Assembly: GCF_901827185.1 (NCBI RefSeq) | Contig: NZ_LR594671.1 | Location: 1,426,001-1,490,000, forward strand | DNA from: Variovorax sp. PBL-E5 | GTDB taxonomy: Bacteria; Pseudomonadota; Gammaproteobacteria; Burkholderiales; Burkholderiaceae_C | Direction: 5' to 3' | Length of the DNA: 64,000 nt | Shown: one piece after another, positions 33,563 through 43,133 of the stretch | Position numbering within the stretch: the first letter of the stretch is position 1 | How the letters are laid out: each line of letters opens with the position of its first letter | Notes under the pieces: model-generated | What the model saw: the letters and a program-made list of their open reading frames with translations, nothing else | The model's database searches: none | Told to the model about the DNA's origin: nothing | Position numbers and translations under genes: made by a program

Positions 33563-34999
33563 ATGATGGGTAATTCGTCGTTCGCAGGGCTGGGCAACTC
33601 GTCCTTTGCAAGTCTCACGCCGGCGCCCGCGTCGGCGGACGAGGCCGAGCCATGGGTGCGCGGCGAGCTGATCCGCAGCCTGATGCGGGCAGCCCGCGGT
33701 TCCTATCTCCTGGCAGCCGCCCTGATGCCGGCCATGGTGGGGTTGAGCTGGGGTCACGTGCCCGTGTGGCAGCTGATGGCCTGGCTGGTCATCGGCATCG
33801 TGGCGACCGGGTTCCGCATCTGGGGCGAGCAGCTCTACGCCCGGCACTATGCCGACCGGGACTCGGCCGCCCAGCAATATTTCGTCGAACACTATCGCTA
33901 TCTCTGGAGCACCAGCGCGTTCGCGTGGGGCCTGTCGATCCTGATATTTTTCGAGCGCACGCCGCTCGTGAACCAGTTCATGAGCTGGCTGATCGTCGCC
34001 GGCGTGGCGACCTTCCCGTTGAACGGACTCGCGCTGCATCCGCCGCTGCTCAAGCGCTACGTCAACACGCTGTTCTTCACCATGCTGGCGGCGATCATCG
34101 TGCGCATGATCGAGCTCAAGTTCGAGCGCCCGCATTTTCACTACGGCTTTCTCCTGCTTCCCGGTCTTCATTGGTGGCTGTTGCTGCGCGCCGGTCGCCG
34201 CATCCACGAGACCGCCCGCAACAGCTTCGAGCTGCTGTTCCACAACCACATCCTGATCAATTCGCTCACGCAGCAACGGCAGGCGGCGGTCTCGGCGGTG
34301 GCGATGAAGAATCGCTTCCTTGCCAGCGCCGCGCACGACATGCGCCAGCCGGTGCTGGCGCTCTCGCTCTATGCCGACTGGCTGCGCAACGAGCCGGAAC
34401 TGGTGGCGGAGATCGCGCCCAAGATCGTGCGCGCCACGCATGCCGTCAACGCGCTGTTCGATTCGTTGTTCGATCTGGCGCGCATCGATTCGGGCCAGGT
34501 GAGGCTGCACATCGAGCGGGTCGATGTGGCCCAGCTGCTGCACGATCTCGAACTGCAATACCGGCCGGTCGCCGAGGCCAAGGGATTGACCTTTCGCATG
34601 CACGTGGCGTCGGGCACGGTGCTGACCGATCCGATCCGTGTGCGTCGCATGATCGGCAACCTGCTGGCCAATGCGATCAAGTACACCGTCGAGGGGGGCA
34701 TCCTGCTCGCGTCACGGCAGTCGAGGGACGGCCTTCGCGTGGAGGTCTGGGATACCGGCATCGGCATCGCGCGCGAGCACCTGCGCGACGTGTTCCTCGA
34801 GTTCTACAAGGTGGCCGACCATGCCGGCACATCGGACGGATTCGGGCTGGGCCTTGCGATCGTCGCGCGCCTGTCGCATGCGCTCGGCCATCCGGTCAGC
34901 GTGCGCTCCCGGCTCGGGCGAGGCAGCGTGTTCCGTGTTGCGCTGCACGATGCCGACGAATCGCAAGCCCAAACCCGCATCTCCGGCGCCGTGGGCTGA
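33563..34999 (+). CDS. Membrane sensor histidine kinase
   Basis: A 478-residue kinase. About five or six hydrophobic segments span residues 48-210. The HisKA phospho-acceptor His258 (FLASAAHDMRQPV) and a C-terminal HATPase (NLLANAIKYT N-box; DTGIGIAREH G1; GFGLGLAIV G2) follow. No receiver domain is fused. It points convergently at a LuxR-type regulator gene 134 bases away, its most likely partner. An ATG one codon downstream is an equal start candidate. Confidence 0.92.
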   Translation: MMGNSSFAGLGNSSFASLTPAPASADEAEPWVRGELIRSLMRAARGSYLLAAALMPAMVGLSWGHVPVWQLMAWLVIGIVATGFRIWGEQLYARHYADRDSAAQQYFVEHYRYLWSTSAFAWGLSILIFFERTPLVNQFMSWLIVAGVATFPLNGLALHPPLLKRYVNTLFFTMLAAIIVRMIELKFERPHFHYGFLLLPGLHWWLLLRAGRRIHETARNSFELLFHNHILINSLTQQRQAAVSAVAMKNRFLASAAHDMRQPVLALSLYADWLRNEPELVAEIAPKIVRATHAVNALFDSLFDLARIDSGQVRLHIERVDVAQLLHDLELQYRPVAEAKGLTFRMHVASGTVLTDPIRVRRMIGNLLANAIKYTVEGGILLASRQSRDGLRVEVWDTGIGIAREHLRDVFLEFYKVADHAGTSDGFGLGLAIVARLSHALGHPVSVRSRLGRGSVFRVALHDADESQAQTRISGAVG

Positions 35000-35004
35000 C
35001 CAAG

Positions 35005-35034
35005 AAAAAAGGGTCCGGCCGAAGGCCAGGACCC
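35005..35034 (-). terminator. Intrinsic terminator of the LuxR regulator gene
   Basis: On the minus strand GGGTCC-TGGCCTTCGGCC-GGACCC is followed by six T. It lies 99 bases past the regulator stop, just beyond the repeat, and only 6 bases past the convergent kinase stop. Confidence 0.75.
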
Positions 35035-35041
35035 TGTTCGT

Positions 35042-35132
35042 GAGCTGCCGCGGATCCGGCCCGCCGGGCCGCAGGCAGCGCCCCCTGAAAGGGGGTAGGC
35101 GAAGCGACACGAAGTGCGCGCAGCCTGGGGGG
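35042..35132 (-). repeat. Dispersed intergenic repeat, copy 1
   Basis: A ~90-base element, read on the minus strand: CCCCCAGGCTGCGCGCACTTCGTGTCGC-type head, ACCCCCT...AGGGGG hairpin, and a TGCGGCCCGGC...GCCGG hairpin ending in CCGCGG. The second copy is at 47475-47564. It fills the space between the regulator stop and the terminator. Confidence 0.7.
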
Positions 35133-35735
35133 TCAGCTGTTATTCGAAAGCAGCCCGTTGGTCCGGGCGTGGTGGAGCGCCTGGGTCCGGCTCTTGACGC
35201 CGAGGCGTCGGAACAGGCGCCAGAGGTGCACCTTCACGGTGTGCTCGCTGATGTCGAGTTCGGTGGCGATGTCGCGGTTGCTCATGCCCTGGTCGAGCAT
35301 GGCGATCAGCTGGGTCTGGCGCTTGGACAGCTTGCTGCTGGCCGCGGCCACCGGTTCCTCGGCATCGGCGTCGGCCATCAGCAGGCCGCGCAGCACGGCA
35401 GTCAGCTCCGCGGAACTGGACGACTTCTCGATGTAGGTGTCGGCGCCGGCCTCGATGCAGGCTTCTTCCATGTCGGCCGCGGGCGAGGCCGAGTAGACCG
35501 CGATCGGAACGTCCGGATAGTCCTTCTTCACCTCGACCACGCCCGAGACGCCGTTGGTGTCGGGCAGCTTGAGATCCAGGCAGAACAGGTCGGGCGCGCC
35601 GTGCTGCTTCACGGCGGAGGGCAGCTTGTCGAGCCGCTCGAGTTCGACGATGGTCTCGGCCGGCCGCAGGCGACGCAGCACCATCACGATCGCGTCACGC
35701 ATCAGGGGATGGTCGTCGATGACATAAATACTCAT
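35133..35735 (-). CDS. NarL/FixJ-type (LuxR) response regulator
   Basis: A 200-residue regulator. The receiver domain has the acid pocket Asp7/Asp8 and phospho-acceptor Asp54 (FCLDLKLPD), with Lys in YIEKSSS. The LuxR helix-turn-helix is LSKRQTQLIAMLDQGMSNRDIATELDISEHTVKVHL. GAGAGAAG precedes the ATG at 35735. Partner kinase is probably the convergent gene at 33563-34999. Confidence 0.93.
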   Translation of the reverse strand: MSIYVIDDHPLMRDAIVMVLRRLRPAETIVELERLDKLPSAVKQHGAPDLFCLDLKLPDTNGVSGVVEVKKDYPDVPIAVYSASPAADMEEACIEAGADTYIEKSSSSAELTAVLRGLLMADADAEEPVAAASSKLSKRQTQLIAMLDQGMSNRDIATELDISEHTVKVHLWRLFRRLGVKSRTQALHHARTNGLLSNNS

Positions 35736-35799
35736 GGCTTCTCTCTCATTTTGTGCGCCCTGGCCGGCAGTGCCGGCCATTGCTGCGCGAAATCGTTGC

Positions 35800-37122
35800 T
35801 CAGCTGCCGCCGGCCGCTTCAGCAGCCAGCGCCTCGAGTGCGGCCGAGGCCGCGCGAACTCCCTCATTGTCGATCGGTTCCAGCTGCGCGGCGAGCAGGC
35901 TCAATGCCGGCCCGCCTTGCTGCCGAAGCGTACCGATCATGCGGCCGGCTTCCTGGGGCGATGCGAACCCTACGCTTTGTAACAGCTGTACGCCGTTCGC
36001 GTCGAGCAGCTTGAAATAAAAAAGTCCGTCTTTGTCGCGGTATTGCTTGAAACTGGGCCGCACGGTCTTGCCGGCCTTGCGTGCAGCGGCCTTGTCCCGC
36101 GCCGCCAGATTGCGCAGCCCGACGGCCTGGCGCAACTCGGCCATGAAGGGGCGCGAGAGCGCGCGCGCCTTGTCGGCGCCGGCGCGAAGGATCTGCTCGA
36201 TCTGCGCCGGATCGTTCAGCAGCGCGTCGTAGTGCTCGCGCATCGGCGCGACCTCGCGGTCGATGCGCTCGAAGAGGATCTGCTTGGCGTCGCCCCAGGA
36301 GATGCCCTCGGCGAAGGCCCGGCGCAGCATCTGCGTCTCCTCGGCGTCCGCGAAGGCCTGGTAGATCTGGAACAGCGCCGAACCCTCGGTGTCCTTCGGC
36401 TCGCCGGGCGCGCGCGAATCCGTCACGATGCCGGCGATCAGCTTCTGCAACTGCGCGCGCGGTGCGAAGAGCGGGATCGTGTTGTCGTAGCTCTTGCTCA
36501 TCTTGCGGCCGTCGAGGCCGGGCAACGTCGCCACCGCATCGTCGATCTCGGCCTCCGGCAGCGTGAAGTGTTCGCCATAGAGATGGTTGAAACGCTGCGC
36601 CATGTCGCGCGCCATCTCGATGTGCTGCACCTGGTCGCGGCCGACCGGCACCTTGTGCGCATTGAACATCAGGATGTCCGCGCCCATCAGCACCGGGTAC
36701 ATGAACAGGCCGGCGTTCACGTCGGCGTCGGGGTCGTCGCCGCGGGCGATGTTCTTGTCCATCGACGCCTTGTAGGCGTGGGCACGATTGAGCACGCCCT
36801 TGGCCGTCACGCAGGTCAGGAACCAGGTCAGCTCGGGAATCTCGGCGATGTCGGATTGCCGGTAGAAGGTCACGCGCTCGGGGTCCAGTCCGCAGGCCAG
36901 CCAGGTGGCGGCGATCTCGAGCGTCGAGCGCTGGATGCGCGCGGGCTCGTCGACCTTGATCAGTGCGTGATAGTCCGCGAGGAAATAGAAGCTCTGGACA
37001 TGCTTCTCGCGGCTGAACCGCACGGAATGCCGCACCGAGCCGACATAGTTGCCGAGGTGCGGCGTGCCGCTGGTGGTGATGCCGGTCAGGAAGCGGACGG
37101 GAGCGGGGGAGGACGAAGCCAT
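35800..37122 (-). CDS. trpS: Tryptophan--tRNA ligase
   Basis: A 440-residue class Ic aminoacyl-tRNA synthetase with HIGH-type motif TSGTPHLGNYVG near residue 20 and KMSKS in GLDGRKMSKSYDN. It charges tRNA-Trp. It is about 100 residues longer than the compact 330-residue TrpS of E. coli; the extra C-terminal part (RPSFKQYRDKDGLFYFKLLDANG...) is a small separate domain that I recall in betaproteobacterial TrpS. It is last in a minus-strand housekeeping block. Confidence 0.96.
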   Translation of the reverse strand: MASSSPAPVRFLTGITTSGTPHLGNYVGSVRHSVRFSREKHVQSFYFLADYHALIKVDEPARIQRSTLEIAATWLACGLDPERVTFYRQSDIAEIPELTWFLTCVTAKGVLNRAHAYKASMDKNIARGDDPDADVNAGLFMYPVLMGADILMFNAHKVPVGRDQVQHIEMARDMAQRFNHLYGEHFTLPEAEIDDAVATLPGLDGRKMSKSYDNTIPLFAPRAQLQKLIAGIVTDSRAPGEPKDTEGSALFQIYQAFADAEETQMLRRAFAEGISWGDAKQILFERIDREVAPMREHYDALLNDPAQIEQILRAGADKARALSRPFMAELRQAVGLRNLAARDKAAARKAGKTVRPSFKQYRDKDGLFYFKLLDANGVQLLQSVGFASPQEAGRMIGTLRQQGGPALSLLAAQLEPIDNEGVRAASAALEALAAEAAGGS

Positions 37123-37132
37123 GGGAGAAGAT

Positions 37133-37804
37133 TCAGTGCAGCAAGGCCAGGATGGGCGTGAGCAGGAGGTTGATCGCCTGGTAGCCCAGGTTCATCAGCG
37201 GCCGCAGCCAGTAGTTGCTGACGATGCCGGCGATCACCAGGCCCATCACGATGAAGAAGCCATACGGCTCGATGCGCGACAGAAAGATCTGGGCACGCCC
37301 GTGCGGCAGCAGGCCGGCCAGCACCCGGCCGCCATCGAGCGGCGGCAGCGGGAACAGGTTGAAAGCCCACATCACGAGATTGACCAGCACGCCGCCCTGC
37401 GCCATCTTGATGAAGAAGGGCTCGTTGATGCCCCCGGCCACCAGGCCGACGAAGAACAGCGCCCAGATGATCGCCTGGATGAAATTCGACGCCGGACCGG
37501 CGAGCGCGACCCAGACCATGTCGCGCTTCGGATTGCGCAGACGATTGAAGTTGACCGGTACCGGCTTCGCGTAGCCGAACAGGAAGGCGCCCGAGGTCGC
37601 GAAGTAAAGCAGCAGCGGCATCAGGATGGTGCCGACCGGGTCGATATGCTTGAAGGGATTGAGCGTCACGCGGCCGAGCACGTACGCCGTGTTGTCGCCC
37701 AGGTACCGCGCCACATAGCCGTGCGCCGCCTCGTGCACCGTGATCGCGAAGACCACGGGCAGGGCGTAGATGAGCACGGTTTGAATCAGGTTTGAAATGT
37801 CCAC
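37133..37804 (-). CDS. Site-2-protease-family (M50) membrane metalloprotease
   Basis: A 223-residue multi-pass membrane protein. Zinc motif HEAAH lies at 24-28 inside the first helix, and the third ligand motif is NLFPLPPLDGGR. This is the short M50B/YwhC type without a PDZ domain. It lies 10 bases upstream of trpS on the same strand; association with trpS and the YciO-type gene is a common arrangement. The substrate is unknown. Confidence 0.92.
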   Translation of the reverse strand: MDISNLIQTVLIYALPVVFAITVHEAAHGYVARYLGDNTAYVLGRVTLNPFKHIDPVGTILMPLLLYFATSGAFLFGYAKPVPVNFNRLRNPKRDMVWVALAGPASNFIQAIIWALFFVGLVAGGINEPFFIKMAQGGVLVNLVMWAFNLFPLPPLDGGRVLAGLLPHGRAQIFLSRIEPYGFFIVMGLVIAGIVSNYWLRPLMNLGYQAINLLLTPILALLH

Positions 37805-37849
37805 AACCCATTGTCTCAGGAGTCGAGCTCGACCCCCGATGGCCTGGGG

Positions 37850-38485
37850 CTACAAGCCCAGAACTGCCAGTGCGCCGCGTCCCTGCCGCACCAGCACCGG
37901 CTCGCCGCCCGTGCCCATCGGCGTGAGGTCGACCACCGTGGTCGGTTCCGACGGACAGGCGCCGGCATCGATGACGGCACCGATCTGCTTTTCGAAGCGC
38001 TCGCGGATCTGCTGCGCGTCGTTGAGCGCCTGGGTCTCGCCCGGCGGAATCAGCGTCGTGGCCAGCAGCGGCTCGCCATGCAGCATCAGCAGCTCGCACA
38101 GCACCTTGTGATCGGGCACGCGCAGGCCGATGGTCTTGCGCTGCGGATGGCTCACCCGTCTGGGCACTTCCTTGGTGGCTTCGAGCAGGAAGGTGTAGGG
38201 GCCGGGCGTGGCCGCCTTGAGCAGGCGGTACTGCTTGTTGTCCACCCGCGCATAGTTGGCGAGCTCGCTCAAGTCGCGGCAGATCAGCGTCAGGTGATGC
38301 TTCTCGTCGACCTGGCGGATGCGCCGCAGCTGGTCGACCGCGTCCTTGTCGTCGAGATGGCAGGCGAGCGCGTAGCTCGAATCGGTCGGTACGGCGACGA
38401 TCTCGCCGCGCGCGAGCAGCGCGGCAGCCTGCTTGAGCAGGCGCTGCTGCGGGTTGTCGGGATGAACTTCGAAGAACTGGGCCAT
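37850..38485 (-). CDS. YciO/Sua5-family threonylcarbamoyl-AMP synthase-like protein
   Basis: A 211-residue YrdC-like domain protein. ATG 38485 gives MAQFFEVHPDNPQQRLL. It has VPTDSSYALAC, the RKTIGLRVPDH core and KEVPRRV. YrdC/Sua5 proteins make threonylcarbamoyl-AMP for t6A37 tRNA modification; the YciO branch is a paralogue with similar but weaker chemistry. The VPTDSSYALACHL and HHLTLICRDL segments are YciO-like. Confidence 0.9.
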   Translation of the reverse strand: MAQFFEVHPDNPQQRLLKQAAALLARGEIVAVPTDSSYALACHLDDKDAVDQLRRIRQVDEKHHLTLICRDLSELANYARVDNKQYRLLKAATPGPYTFLLEATKEVPRRVSHPQRKTIGLRVPDHKVLCELLMLHGEPLLATTLIPPGETQALNDAQQIRERFEKQIGAVIDAGACPSEPTTVVDLTPMGTGGEPVLVRQGRGALAVLGL

Positions 38486-38540
38486 GGCGAGCGAGAGGAT
38501 GCGAAAGCGAAGCGGGACATTCTGCCGCGAGAACGGCGCT

Positions 38541-39482
38541 TCAGGATTCGGCCGGCTCGATCGGCACGCGCCGCTCACGCACGGTGAGCCAGGCGCCGGC
38601 CGCGCCGCAGATCGCGATCAGCCCCATGCCGATCAGCGACACCCGGTCCGGCATCTGGGCGAACAGCAGCCAGCCGCCCAGCATGGCGAAGCCGATCTGG
38701 GCGTAGAGGTAGGGCGTCAGCGTGGAGGCGGGCGCCCGTTGGTACGCCAGGATGAGAAGAAAGTGGCCGACCGTCCCCATGAATCCCATCAGGCACAGCA
38801 GCGCCCACCAATGCCACGACGGCAGCGCCGTCCAGGCGAGGGGTACCAGGACCGATGCGACCAGCGTGCCGACCCAGCCGGTGTAGAAATGGATCGTGAG
38901 CGGATCCTCGGTCTGCGCCAGCTTGCTGGTCAGTACCTGGAACCACGCGTTGGTGATCACCAGGCCGATCGGCAACAGCACCGCCCAGCCGAAGGCGTCG
39001 CCGCCCGGCCGCAGGATCACCAGCGTGCCGACGAAGCCGCCCGCCACCAGCGCCCAGCGCAGCGGCGACACGGACTCCTTGAGCGTGGTGGCCGCCAGCA
39101 GCGTGATCACCAGCGGCGCGATCAGCACCACCGAGGTGAACTCGGCCACCGGCATGTAGCGCAGGCTGAAGAAGGCCAGCGTGCTCGAAGCCAGCAGCAG
39201 GACGCCGCGCAGCAACTGGTACTTGGGATGCCGCGTCCGGAACAGCGCGGCGCCCCGCGTCGGCACCAGCACCGCCGTCGTCGCGATCGCCTGGAACGCA
39301 TAGCGCACCCAGATGCCCATCAGGATCGGCACGCCGGTGGTCGACAGCTTGGTGGCGCTGTCGAGCGTCGCGAAACAGGCGACGGCGAGCACGACCAAGC
39401 CAATGCCCGCGAGGATGCGTTCCGATTCGATGTCGCGCGTGTTCTTCCTTGCGGGAGCGTCCGCGCTGGCCGCCGCCGTCAC
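38541..39482 (-). CDS. EamA/DMT-family permease
   Basis: A 313-residue permease with ten hydrophobic segments in two EamA repeats (ILAGIGLVVLAVACFATLDSATKL first; WAVLLPIGLVITNAWFQVL opening the second). GTG 39482 overlaps the PHP gene stop as GTGA and fixes the likely start. The metabolite exported or imported is unknown. Confidence 0.9.
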   Translation of the reverse strand: MTAAASADAPARKNTRDIESERILAGIGLVVLAVACFATLDSATKLSTTGVPILMGIWVRYAFQAIATTAVLVPTRGAALFRTRHPKYQLLRGVLLLASSTLAFFSLRYMPVAEFTSVVLIAPLVITLLAATTLKESVSPLRWALVAGGFVGTLVILRPGGDAFGWAVLLPIGLVITNAWFQVLTSKLAQTEDPLTIHFYTGWVGTLVASVLVPLAWTALPSWHWWALLCLMGFMGTVGHFLLILAYQRAPASTLTPYLYAQIGFAMLGGWLLFAQMPDRVSLIGMGLIAICGAAGAWLTVRERRVPIEPAES

Positions 39483-40333
39483 TGGATGCGGTGCTCCAGC
39501 AGTTCCCACACCGGCGTGAGCTTGCCGGGCAGCAAGGGGAGCTTGCCGAGGTCGCAATGGCTTTCGTCGGGGCTGTGGAAGTCGCTGCCGCGCGAGGCGG
39601 CAAAGCCGAACTCCAGCGCCTTGTCGGCGTACTCGACGAACTCGGCCGTGGTGTGGCTGCCGGTCACGACCTCGATCGCACGGCCGCCATGGGCCTGGAA
39701 CTCGACGAACAGCGCGTATTCCTCGTTGGCCGTGAACTTGTAGCGGCCCGGATGCGCGATCACGGCCAGGCCGTGGGCGGCGGTGATCCAGTGCACCGCG
39801 TCCTTCAGCGTGGCCCAGCGATGCGGCACGTAGCCGGGCTTGCCCTCGGTGAGGAACTTGCGAAACACTTCGGGCGTGTCTCGGCAGTGGCCCTGCTCGA
39901 CCAGGAAGCGCGCGAAGTGCGTGCGCGAGATCAGTTCGGGATTGCCGACGAACCTGAGCGCGCCTTCATAGGCGCCGTGGATGCCGACCTTGGCGAGCCC
40001 CTCGGACATCTCCATCGCGCGCTTGCCGCGGCCGCCGCGCGTGTCGTAGAGGCCTTCGCTCATGGCCGCGTCGTCCGGATCGAAGCCGAGGCCGACGATA
40101 TGCACCGTCTCGCCTGCGAAAGTCACCGAGATCTCGGTGCCCGTGAGGTACTTCATGCCGTGCGCGCGGGCCGCGGCCGCGGCGCGCTGCTGGCCGCCGA
40201 TCTCGTCGTGGTCGGTCAGCGCCCAGAGCTCGACGCCGTTGGCCGCGGCGCGCGCTGCCAGCGCTTCGGGCGTCAGCGTGCCGTCCGAGACCACGGAGTG
40301 GCAATGCAGGTCGGCGTTGAGGATCGAGGGCAC
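39479..40333 (-). CDS. PHP-domain phosphoesterase (RNase AM/YciV-like)
   Basis: A 284-residue PHP protein with metal motifs ADLHCHSVVSDG, ALTDHDEIGG, GTEISV, VIAHPGRY and RGSDFHSP. The family includes E. coli RNase AM (YciV/TrpH), a 5'-3' exonuclease and 3',5'-nucleotide phosphatase. It starts with GTG. It heads the block PHP-EamA-YciO-protease-trpS, all on the minus strand. Confidence 0.92.
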   Translation of the reverse strand: MPSILNADLHCHSVVSDGTLTPEALAARAAANGVELWALTDHDEIGGQQRAAAAARAHGMKYLTGTEISVTFAGETVHIVGLGFDPDDAAMSEGLYDTRGGRGKRAMEMSEGLAKVGIHGAYEGALRFVGNPELISRTHFARFLVEQGHCRDTPEVFRKFLTEGKPGYVPHRWATLKDAVHWITAAHGLAVIAHPGRYKFTANEEYALFVEFQAHGGRAIEVVTGSHTTAEFVEYADKALEFGFAASRGSDFHSPDESHCDLGKLPLLPGKLTPVWELLEHRIQ

Positions 40334-40359
40334 ACCATGAGTTTATTCTTTTCGCTTTT

Positions 40360-41388
40360 TCAGCGTTTCTTGCGCAACGCGATCCACGCCGCCGCCGCGG
40401 TGAAAGTCACGATGATCGACAGCACGACCCAGAAGCCGTGCTTGTGGTCGGCCAGCGGAATGCCGCCCACGTTCATCCCGAACAGGCCGGCGACGATGTT
40501 GATTGGCAGCGCCAGCACCGTCACCACCGTCAGCACGAACAGGCTGCGGTTGTTGTCCTCGTTGACGTTGGCCGCGATCTCTTCCTGCAGCAGCTTGATG
40601 CGCTCCTGCAGCGCGCCCATGTCGCGCAGCACCACCGAGAATTCCTCGGTCGAGCCGCTCAGCGCCTGTGCATCCGGCTCGGCCATCCAGGCGGGCGGGT
40701 TCTGCAGCAGCCGAAACAGCGCCGCCGGCTCCGGTGCCAGCAGGCGCTGCAGCCGCACCAGCACCCGGCGCAGCACGCCCAGCCGCGAACGCTTGTGGTC
40801 GAGCCGGCCGGCGAGCTGGTCGTCCTCGATCACGTCGATGCGCGTCGTCACGCCGCGCACGATGTTCACCAGCACGTCGGCCTGCGCGCGCAGCAAATGC
40901 TCGAGCAGCTCGGTGCTGGAACGCGGCGCGTCGCCGGCCTTCACCGCCGTGCGCAGCGCGTCGACCGAGCGCAGCGGCTGCGAGCGCGCCGTCACCACCA
41001 GCCGCGGCCCGACGCTGATCCACAGCGTCGAGATGTCCGACGGTTCGAAGCTGAACTCGAAGTGGACGTCGTTGATGACCGCGATCAGCGAATCGTCCGC
41101 GCGCTCGATGCGGGTCGAATGCAGGCCCTCGTGCAGAGTCTCGAAGAAGACATCGGACAGCCCGGCGTGGCGCAGCAGCCAGCGCTCCGCCTGTGAGTGA
41201 CTCAGGTTGAAGTGCAGCCACATGTAGGCGCCGCCCGGCGCTGCATCGGGCGCCGCGGCGAGCCATTCGGCCGCGTAGGCCGAGTCGACGGCGCAGGCCG
41301 GCTGCGGCGCGGCCGCATCGAAGAGGTAGCCGCAGATCAGCCCGGCCTCGTCGCTGCCGTAGGCGTTGCCGGCCCGTTGCTGCAGCAC
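40360..41388 (-). CDS. zntB: CorA/ZntB-family divalent metal transporter
   Basis: A 342-residue pentameric-channel protein with a long cytoplasmic alpha/beta domain and two C-terminal helices. The signature loop GMNVGG (GLFGMNVGGIPL) follows helix 1. The ADSLIAVINDVHFE and NEDNNRSLFVLTVVTVLALP regions favour the ZntB branch, which moves zinc and other divalent ions. The start appears to be GTG. It lies between the PHP and PiT genes, convergent with neither. Confidence 0.9.
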   Translation of the reverse strand: MLQQRAGNAYGSDEAGLICGYLFDAAAPQPACAVDSAYAAEWLAAAPDAAPGGAYMWLHFNLSHSQAERWLLRHAGLSDVFFETLHEGLHSTRIERADDSLIAVINDVHFEFSFEPSDISTLWISVGPRLVVTARSQPLRSVDALRTAVKAGDAPRSSTELLEHLLRAQADVLVNIVRGVTTRIDVIEDDQLAGRLDHKRSRLGVLRRVLVRLQRLLAPEPAALFRLLQNPPAWMAEPDAQALSGSTEEFSVVLRDMGALQERIKLLQEEIAANVNEDNNRSLFVLTVVTVLALPINIVAGLFGMNVGGIPLADHKHGFWVVLSIIVTFTAAAAWIALRKKR

Positions 41389-41416
41389 TGGCGAAGTCGC
41401 GGCGGTCAGGGCGCGC

Positions 41417-43045
41417 TCAGAAGAGGTGGCTGAACAGCCAGTACAACGAGCCCGACAGCAGGATCGCAGCGGGCATCGTCAGCACCCAGGCCAGCGCGAG
41501 GTTGCGCAGCGTCGACATCTGCAGGCCCGAGCGGCTGGCCGCCATCGTGCCCGCCACGCCCGAGGACAGCACGTGCGTGGTCGACACCGGCAGTCCGTAC
41601 ATGTCGGCCGCACCGATGGTCAGCATTGCCACCACCTCGGCGGAGGCGCCCTGGGCATAGGTCAGATGGGTCTTGCCGATCTTCTCTCCCACCGTGACGA
41701 CGATGCGCTTCCAGCCGATCATGGTGCCCAGGCCCAGCGCGATCGCGACCACCACCTTGACCCACAGCGGGATGAACTTGGTCGCATCGTCGATCTCGTG
41801 ACGGAAGGCGCCGACCTTGCCCTTGGTGTCGGCATCCAGCTTCACGGCGCCGCTCTTGTCGAGCACGCGGATCGCTTCGGAAGCCAGGTACATGTCGTTG
41901 CGCACGTTGGCCACCGCGTCGGCCGGGACGCCGGCGAGCGAACCATGGTCCTTGACCTGGGTACCGATGCTGCCGGCGAGGGCCGCGATCGCCGGTAGCA
42001 CCGTCGGATTGAATTCCTTCGTCCGCACATAGGTCGCGATCGTCTCGCGCGCCTGCGCCGGCTGCGGGGCGGGCAGGGCAGCAGGGGCGCTGCGCACCAG
42101 CGCGCTCTGTGCCACCTCGGCCACTGCGACGAAGCGGATGGTCTCCTCGGCGGGCATGGCGCGGTTCAGCGCATAGGCCAGCGGCACGGTGCCGACCAGG
42201 ATCAGCATGATCAGGCCCATGCCCTTCTGGCCGTCGTTCGAGCCGTGCGCGAAGGACACGCCGGTGCAGGTCAGCACCAGCAGGCCGCGGATCCACCACG
42301 GCGGCGGGGCGTTGGTCTTCGGCTCGTCGTAGAGCTCGCGGTTTTTCACGAGCAGGCGCAGCACCATCAGCACCAGCGCAGAAAACACGAAGCCGACGAT
42401 CGGCGACAGCAGCAGCGAATAGCCGACATTGAGGGCCTGGCCCCAGTCGACGCCGCTGGTGCCGTCGCGCCCGTGCATCAGTGCATTGGCGACGCCGACG
42501 CCGATGATCGAGCCGATCAGCGTGTGCGACGACGAGGCCGGCAGCCCGAGCCACCAGGTACCCAGATTCCAGACGATGGCCGCGATCAGCAGCGCGAACA
42601 CCATCGCGAAGCCGGCGCTCGACCCCACTTGCAGGATCAGTTCGACCGGCAGCAGCGAGATGATGCCGAAGGCCACGGCGCCGCTGGATACCAGCACACC
42701 CAGGAAATTGAAGAAGCCGGACCAGATGACCGCGAAGCTCGGCGGCAGCGAGTGCGTGTAGATCACGGTCGCGACCGCGTTCGCGGTGTCGTGGAAACCG
42801 TTGACGAATTCGAAGCCCAGGGCAATCAGCAGCGCCACGCCCAGCAGGATGAAAGGCACGTAGGTCGTGACCGGCGTGCCGGCGGCGCTCACGTCCTGAA
42901 CCAGGCTCCAGGCGGTGTACAGAAGGCCGCTCGCCAGCAGGCCGACGAACACGATCAGCGTGACCGGTCCCGGCTTGGCATCCAGCGAGGGGCGCCCCGA
43001 AGACGGGGCCTGGGTCGAAAGCGAAGGCGCGGTGATCGAGCTCAT
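41417..43045 (-). CDS. pit: PiT-family inorganic phosphate transporter
   Basis: A 542-residue low-affinity phosphate permease. The duplicated signatures are present (FVNGFHDTANAVAT and HGSNDGQKGMGL; PASSSHTLIGSIIG and LPVSTTHVLSSGVAG), separated by a hydrophilic loop of about 140 residues (roughly 300-440). It is divergent from the ppk2 gene, with Pho-box-like repeats in between, suggesting phosphate-linked control of both. Confidence 0.94.
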   Translation of the reverse strand: MSSITAPSLSTQAPSSGRPSLDAKPGPVTLIVFVGLLASGLLYTAWSLVQDVSAAGTPVTTYVPFILLGVALLIALGFEFVNGFHDTANAVATVIYTHSLPPSFAVIWSGFFNFLGVLVSSGAVAFGIISLLPVELILQVGSSAGFAMVFALLIAAIVWNLGTWWLGLPASSSHTLIGSIIGVGVANALMHGRDGTSGVDWGQALNVGYSLLLSPIVGFVFSALVLMVLRLLVKNRELYDEPKTNAPPPWWIRGLLVLTCTGVSFAHGSNDGQKGMGLIMLILVGTVPLAYALNRAMPAEETIRFVAVAEVAQSALVRSAPAALPAPQPAQARETIATYVRTKEFNPTVLPAIAALAGSIGTQVKDHGSLAGVPADAVANVRNDMYLASEAIRVLDKSGAVKLDADTKGKVGAFRHEIDDATKFIPLWVKVVVAIALGLGTMIGWKRIVVTVGEKIGKTHLTYAQGASAEVVAMLTIGAADMYGLPVSTTHVLSSGVAGTMAASRSGLQMSTLRNLALAWVLTMPAAILLSGSLYWLFSHLF

Positions 43046-43089
43046 GGCAAGGGGCGGGTTGTGGCGCGGCGCCTGATCGTGGGCGCGTC

Positions 43090-43108
43090 ATGTGACAGCT
43101 TCGTGACG
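43090..43108 (-). promoter_or_regulatory. Pho-box-like direct repeat facing pit
   Basis: The minus strand reads CGTCACGAAGCTGTCACAT: two GTCAC units exactly 11 bases apart, the spacing of PhoB half-sites. It lies 45-63 bases upstream of the pit start. Confidence 0.45.
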
Positions 43109-43133
43109 GCGCTTGGCCCGTGCCGGGCCTCCT